A stretch of 8,423 nucleotides of DNA. Source: an uncultured bacterium (GTDB taxonomy: Bacteria; Actinomycetota; Actinomycetes; S36-B12). The notes below the pieces were generated by a model that did no database searches, was not told the origin of the DNA, and saw only the letters and a program-made list of their open reading frames with translations. The position numbers and the translations under genes were made by a program. Positions 5,043-8,423 of the stretch are shown piece by piece (positions within the stretch are counted from its first letter, which is position 1; every line of letters starts with the position of its first letter). The stretch covers positions 1-8,423 of the forward strand of contig CAJBMR010000530.1 in assembly GCA_903954205.1 (NCBI GenBank). Direction: 5' to 3'.

Positions 5043-6745
5043 AGCGCGTGCTTAGTGCCGCCGTCCTCACCCTGGCTGCCGTGCTCGTCGGCCCCCTCGT
5101 GCCAGCGTCCGCAGCGAGCTACGTGCCCGTGTCTGGCTCTGGCTCCACGTGGAGCGCCAACGCTATGGACCAGTGGCGGCGCAACGTCAACCAGTACGGC
5201 ATGCGCATCGACTACCAGGCATCAGGCTCCTCCGATGGCCGCAACCAGTTCCGCAATGGGACTGTCGACTTTGCTGTCTCCGAGATCCCCTATGGGCTCA
5301 AGGACGGGAACGTCGTCGACCCGCTGCCGTCTCGGCCCTTCGCCTACATGCCGATCGTTGCCGGCGGGACGGCGTTCATGTACAACCTCAAGATCGGCCC
5401 CAACCGGGTGACGCAGCTGCGACTCTCGGGCGACACCATCGCCAAGATTTTCACCGGAGTCATCACCAAGTGGGACGACGCGGCGATCAAGGCCGACAAC
5501 CCTGGGCTGACGCTGCCGCCCATCAGGGTTGTCCCGGTTGTCCGCTCGGACGGTTCCGGCACGACGGCGCAGTTCACCACGTGGCTCGCGTCCCAGTACC
5601 CGGATATCTGGAATGCCTACTGCCAGAAGGTGGGCCGTGGCACGCCCTGCGGGTTCACCTCGAACTTCCCGAGCAGCGCGGGCTTCGTGGCTCAGAGCGG
5701 TTCGCTGGGTGTCTCCGGGTACGTCAAGCAGGACCAGAGCGTCGGGGCCATCACCTACGTCGAGTACTCCTACGCGAAGGCTGCTGGATTCCCCGCCGTG
5801 AAGGTGCTCAACAAAGCGGGCTATTACGTCCTGCCCTCGGCCGAGGCGGTCGCGGTGGGGCTGCTCGGGGCCCGCGTGAACCCAGATCTCACGGCCAACC
5901 TCAGTGGGGTGTACGCGAGCAGCGACAAGCGCGCCTACCCGCTGTCGTCGTACAGCTACATGGTCATCCCGACAAGCCTGGACAATGGCTTCAGCAACGA
6001 GAAGGGCAACACCCTCGCGGACTTCGCCAACTATTTCCTCTGCCAGGGTCAGCAGCAGGCCGATGCCCTGGGCTACTCGCCACTGCCGATCAACCTCGTC
6101 AAGTCTGGTTTCGACCAGATCAAGCGCATCCCTGGTGCGGTGATCGAGAACATCAACCTCGCCAACTGCAAGAACCCGACCTTCTCGGCGGACGGCACCA
6201 ACACCCTGGCCAAGACAGCCCCGCAGCCTCCCGCTTGCGATGCCAAGGGTCCGACCCAGTGCGGTACGGCCGCGGAGGGTGGCGCAGCAGGCGGTGGTTC
6301 CGGTGGTGGTTCCGGTGGAGGTTCCGGCGGAGGTTCCGGTGGTGGCACGACATCGGGGGGCACGACCGGGGGCACGTCGGGCGGCACAACCACAGGGGGA
6401 GGCACGACGGGGGGAGGCACCAGCGGTGGGGCCGTCACGGACGTGACCGTGGACGGGGGTGGCGCAGCCGTGGTCGTGGATCCCGAGACGGGCCAGGTCA
6501 TCGCGGCAGATCCCGTCGTCGACCCGACGACGGGTGAGGTCGTCGTCGATCCCGCAGCTGCAGCGGGAGCCGTGACGGGAGGTGCCTACGTCGCCGGGAT
6601 CCCGGTGTCGACCGAGGCGAGCTCCGGCTGGGGCCCCTACACCGGCCTGCTCCTCGCCACCTTCATTGTGGTCCTGGCGCTGCTCTTCGCGCCACCGCTC
6701 GTGGCCAGATACATGGCGGCTCGTCGCTCCGGCGGTGGCGCATGA
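5039..6745 (+). CDS. pstS: Phosphate-binding protein PstS, membrane-anchored at its C-terminus
   Basis: Extracellular phosphate-binding component of the Pst importer, 568 residues. It has a signal peptide (1-25, ending PASA before ASYVPV) without a lipobox Cys, so it is not a lipoprotein. The binding domain spans about 28-385. Segments match E. coli PstS: SGSGSTW (binding Thr), QASGSSDG, TVDFAVSEIPY, RSDGSGTTAQF (Arg, Asp, Ser-Gly-Thr) and SVGAITYVEYSYAK. At the position of E. coli Asp56 (TVDFGASDAPL) this protein has Glu. After a Cys pair (PACDAKGPTQC) comes a Gly/Ser/Thr-rich linker (about 418-465), then an Asp/Val-rich segment with two VDPxTGxV units, and a transmembrane helix (about 535-556, TGLLLATFIVVLALLFAPPL) with a short basic end. 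It appears tethered by this helix. Start ATG at 5039 with GGAG 8 nt upstream, overlapping the pstA stop. The stop in turn overlaps the next gene's start. Confidence 0.95.
   Translation: MKRVLSAAVLTLAAVLVGPLVPASAASYVPVSGSGSTWSANAMDQWRRNVNQYGMRIDYQASGSSDGRNQFRNGTVDFAVSEIPYGLKDGNVVDPLPSRPFAYMPIVAGGTAFMYNLKIGPNRVTQLRLSGDTIAKIFTGVITKWDDAAIKADNPGLTLPPIRVVPVVRSDGSGTTAQFTTWLASQYPDIWNAYCQKVGRGTPCGFTSNFPSSAGFVAQSGSLGVSGYVKQDQSVGAITYVEYSYAKAAGFPAVKVLNKAGYYVLPSAEAVAVGLLGARVNPDLTANLSGVYASSDKRAYPLSSYSYMVIPTSLDNGFSNEKGNTLADFANYFLCQGQQQADALGYSPLPINLVKSGFDQIKRIPGAVIENINLANCKNPTFSADGTNTLAKTAPQPPACDAKGPTQCGTAAEGGAAGGGSGGGSGGGSGGGSGGGTTSGGTTGGTSGGTTTGGGTTGGGTSGGAVTDVTVDGGGAAVVVDPETGQVIAADPVVDPTTGEVVVDPAAAAGAVTGGAYVAGIPVSTEASSGWGPYTGLLLATFIVVLALLFAPPLVARYMAARRSGGGA
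6290..6346 (+). repeat. 12-bp tandem repeat encoding a GGGS linker in PstS
   Basis: Four in-frame copies of GGNGGNGGTTCC (6290-6337) plus a partial fifth unit encode repeated Gly-Gly-Gly-Ser. They differ only at third codon positions. A looser GGTT/GGTS-encoding stretch continues to about 6432. The unit is a multiple of three, so slippage would lengthen or shorten the linker without a frameshift. Confidence 0.85.
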
Positions 6746-8423
6746 TCCGCAAGTCGCTCGCGTCAGCCGCGGGTCTGGCCATGATCGCGTCTGGCGTCTT
6801 CATCGGAATGGCGCCGACTGCGGGGGCAGCCGACGTCGGTCGTGACGGAACTGTGCATGTGCGCAACACCGATAGTGCCGTCACCAAGTCGGGCAAGGGC
6901 GAATTCGCGGACCTCAAGGTCACCGTGAGCCAGACGACTGGTTTGGTGAACCAGGTGGTTCGCATCTCGTGGGAGGGCGGCAGGCCGACCAAGCCCGAAT
7001 TCGGCGATCTCGGCATCAACTATCTCCAGATCATGCAGTGCTGGGGAGGCACCGCCGAAGACGGCCCACCCCGGGATAAGTGCCAGTACGGCGGTCAGCG
7101 TGCGTGGAACGGCGGCCTGAACACGAACTCACGTCAGTTGACGACGACCGGCGTGGTGGATCCGCTCGAGGTGGCCAATGCTGAGTGGGATGTCGACGGC
7201 CTGTCCTACGTGCCCTTCGAGTCGTGGACCGGTAAGACGACATACGGGACGAAGTCTGAGTTTTTCGATAGGTATACGTCCAACGAGGTCAATCACGCTC
7301 GCATCCGCCCGGATGGCACGGGTGAGGAATACTTCGAGGTGCAGACCGGTGTCGAGTCACCCGGTCTGGGCTGCGGGCAGACCCGCGAGGGCGAGTCGCC
7401 CCTGTGCTGGCTCGTTATCGTGCCGCGCGGCTCGAAGGAGGTCGATGGCACCCCGCGGGGTACAACCACGGGTGATCCTCTCAACACTTCGCCGTTGTCG
7501 GTGAGTAATTGGCAACACCGCATCTACTACTCGTTGGAGTTCCAGCCCATCGGCGTGGCCTGCCCGATCGGCCGCGACGAGGTGCCCCTGCTCGGTACCG
7601 ACAGGGTTGCGGAGGCCATCACCCGCTGGCAGCCCGAACTCTGTGCGGACGGCGATGGCAACTACAGCTTCACGGTGTTGCCCGATAGCGCCGCGCGACA
7701 GAAGTCCCAGACGCCTGAGCCCGACCTGACCTTCGTTGAGCGCGGCCTCCCCGAGGACCAGGTAAGCCCGCAGCACCCGGTCGTCTACGCTCCCGTAGCG
7801 CTCTCGGGGGTCACAATCTCCTTCAACCTAGAGAGCCAGTCGTCGACCCTCGCCCCAGCTGAGGTTCGCGAGCGCGATGGCCGCCGCATGTCTGGGATCA
7901 AACTCAACCAGCGCCTGGTTGCCAAGATGCTCACACAGTCTTACCGGTACGACGCTGCACCGGACCCCAAGCGGGTCGAGGACAACCCCTGGGATCTCGC
8001 CACAGACCCGGAGTTCCTGGAGCTGAATCCGCAGTTCAAGGAACTCCGCATCCCCGCTCTGGGGCACATCCTCACTCCTGCTGGCGAGTCGGACACCGCG
8101 CTGCTGGTGTGGGAGTGGATCTGGGCCGATAAGGACGCTCGGGCATTCCTCGAGGGCAAGGCCGATCCCTGGGGCACCAAGATCAACCCGGTTTACAAGA
8201 AGGCGACCTTCCCGCGTTCGGACTTCCCTCGCGCGGACAATGTCTGCGTCGCCTACGCGGACCGTGAGGTTCCGATCTGCACCTTCGACCTGGTGCCTTA
8301 TTCCGCCGACCTCTACTCGGGAGCGCGCGCCGCAAGCCGCGGCGACACTCTCGCCACGGGCGTCTACGACGGTAACGCCGTGCCGCCTGGAAACAAGCGC
8401 ACACCTGCACTAGAGCCTGGTCG
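6742..8423 (+). CDS. Large secreted PstS-like (type 2 periplasmic-binding-fold) protein, cut by right edge
   Basis: I translated 560 codons from the ATG at 6742, which overlaps the pstS stop (ATGA); no stop occurs before the window ends. A signal peptide is evident (MIRKSLASAAGLAMIASG..., cleavage near Ala29-Ala30, no lipobox). Residues about 31-340 are beta-rich looking, with motifs such as QTTGLVNQVVRISWEGG and INYLQIMQCWGG that I cannot tie to a characterised domain. From residue 347, VVYAPVALSGVTISFNLE and then, at 389, LNQRLVAKMLTQSYRYD followed by NPWDLATDPEFLELNP resemble the PstS segments for the hinge strand, the helix before ITKWDD, and the following loop. Eight cysteines fall into four close pairs (100/114, 211/222, 274/301, 504/513), suggesting disulfides outside the cell. 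Coupling to pstS implies a role in phosphate capture, perhaps as an accessory or alternative binding protein for PstCA. The PstS-like match is modest and the function is inferred. Confidence 0.75.
   Translation, partial: MIRKSLASAAGLAMIASGVFIGMAPTAGAADVGRDGTVHVRNTDSAVTKSGKGEFADLKVTVSQTTGLVNQVVRISWEGGRPTKPEFGDLGINYLQIMQCWGGTAEDGPPRDKCQYGGQRAWNGGLNTNSRQLTTTGVVDPLEVANAEWDVDGLSYVPFESWTGKTTYGTKSEFFDRYTSNEVNHARIRPDGTGEEYFEVQTGVESPGLGCGQTREGESPLCWLVIVPRGSKEVDGTPRGTTTGDPLNTSPLSVSNWQHRIYYSLEFQPIGVACPIGRDEVPLLGTDRVAEAITRWQPELCADGDGNYSFTVLPDSAARQKSQTPEPDLTFVERGLPEDQVSPQHPVVYAPVALSGVTISFNLESQSSTLAPAEVRERDGRRMSGIKLNQRLVAKMLTQSYRYDAAPDPKRVEDNPWDLATDPEFLELNPQFKELRIPALGHILTPAGESDTALLVWEWIWADKDARAFLEGKADPWGTKINPVYKKATFPRSDFPRADNVCVAYADREVPICTFDLVPYSADLYSGARAASRGDTLATGVYDGNAVPPGNKRTPALEPG

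Noticed and set aside
6290..6432. Possible CRISPR or intergenic repeat array
   Set aside because: The units are 12 bp with no spacers and lie in frame inside pstS, encoding a flexible linker.
6073..6501. Proline-rich minus-strand frame
   Set aside because: It is the antisense reading of the Gly-rich PstS linker (GGN read backwards gives Pro).
5149..6537. 462-codon open frame on the plus strand
   Set aside because: Out-of-frame shadow of pstS, rich in Arg/Gly/His without family features.
1..8423. Insertion sequence, attachment site or tRNA
   Set aside because: No transposase, integrase, terminal repeats with target duplication or tRNA-like cloverleaf was seen on either strand.

Overview
The window is GC-rich, uses GTG and TTG starts, and packs genes with ATGA stop/start overlaps. 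Together with the actinobacterial character of its proteins (a mycothiol-type ArsC, an N-terminal Cys-Cys ArsR, an eight-helix PstA) this points to a high-GC actinobacterium. I would not name a genus. No mobile element, tRNA, rRNA or CRISPR array is visible.

Left part (1-1351) is an arsenic cluster. A divergently transcribed ArsR repressor runs off the left edge. Across a 68-bp promoter/operator region lie a MIP-family channel of the AqpS type and an arsenate reductase ArsC, translationally coupled to each other. No ArsB or ACR3 pump is present in the window. The likely scheme is ArsC reducing arsenate to arsenite, which leaves through the channel, with ArsR sensing arsenite.

Middle part (1302-2606) holds two tandem minus-strand HD-domain proteins that are clear paralogs of each other. 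The upstream one keeps the full metal-binding H...HD...H...D set. The downstream one has lost it (HD to HA, and more) and its 3' end overlaps the 3' end of arsC by 50 bp. Small inverted repeats sit at their junction.

Right part (2741-8423) is a phosphate (Pst) uptake operon transcribed rightwards: pstC, pstA, pstS, then a large secreted protein that looks like a second, divergent substrate-binding protein and is cut by the right edge. pstB is not in the window and may lie downstream. The pst promoter region carries GTTCACC motifs resembling actinobacterial PHO boxes. PstS is not a lipoprotein: it has an ordinary signal peptide, a Gly/Ser/Thr-rich linker with a 12-bp tandem repeat, and a C-terminal membrane anchor.

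The juxtaposition is biologically coherent: Pst is the route by which arsenate enters as a phosphate mimic, and the neighbouring cluster detoxifies what enters. The most unusual items are the Glu at the PstS position that is Asp56 in E. coli (a phosphate/arsenate discrimination residue), the co-operonic second binding-protein-like gene, and the intact/degenerate HD pair between the two modules.
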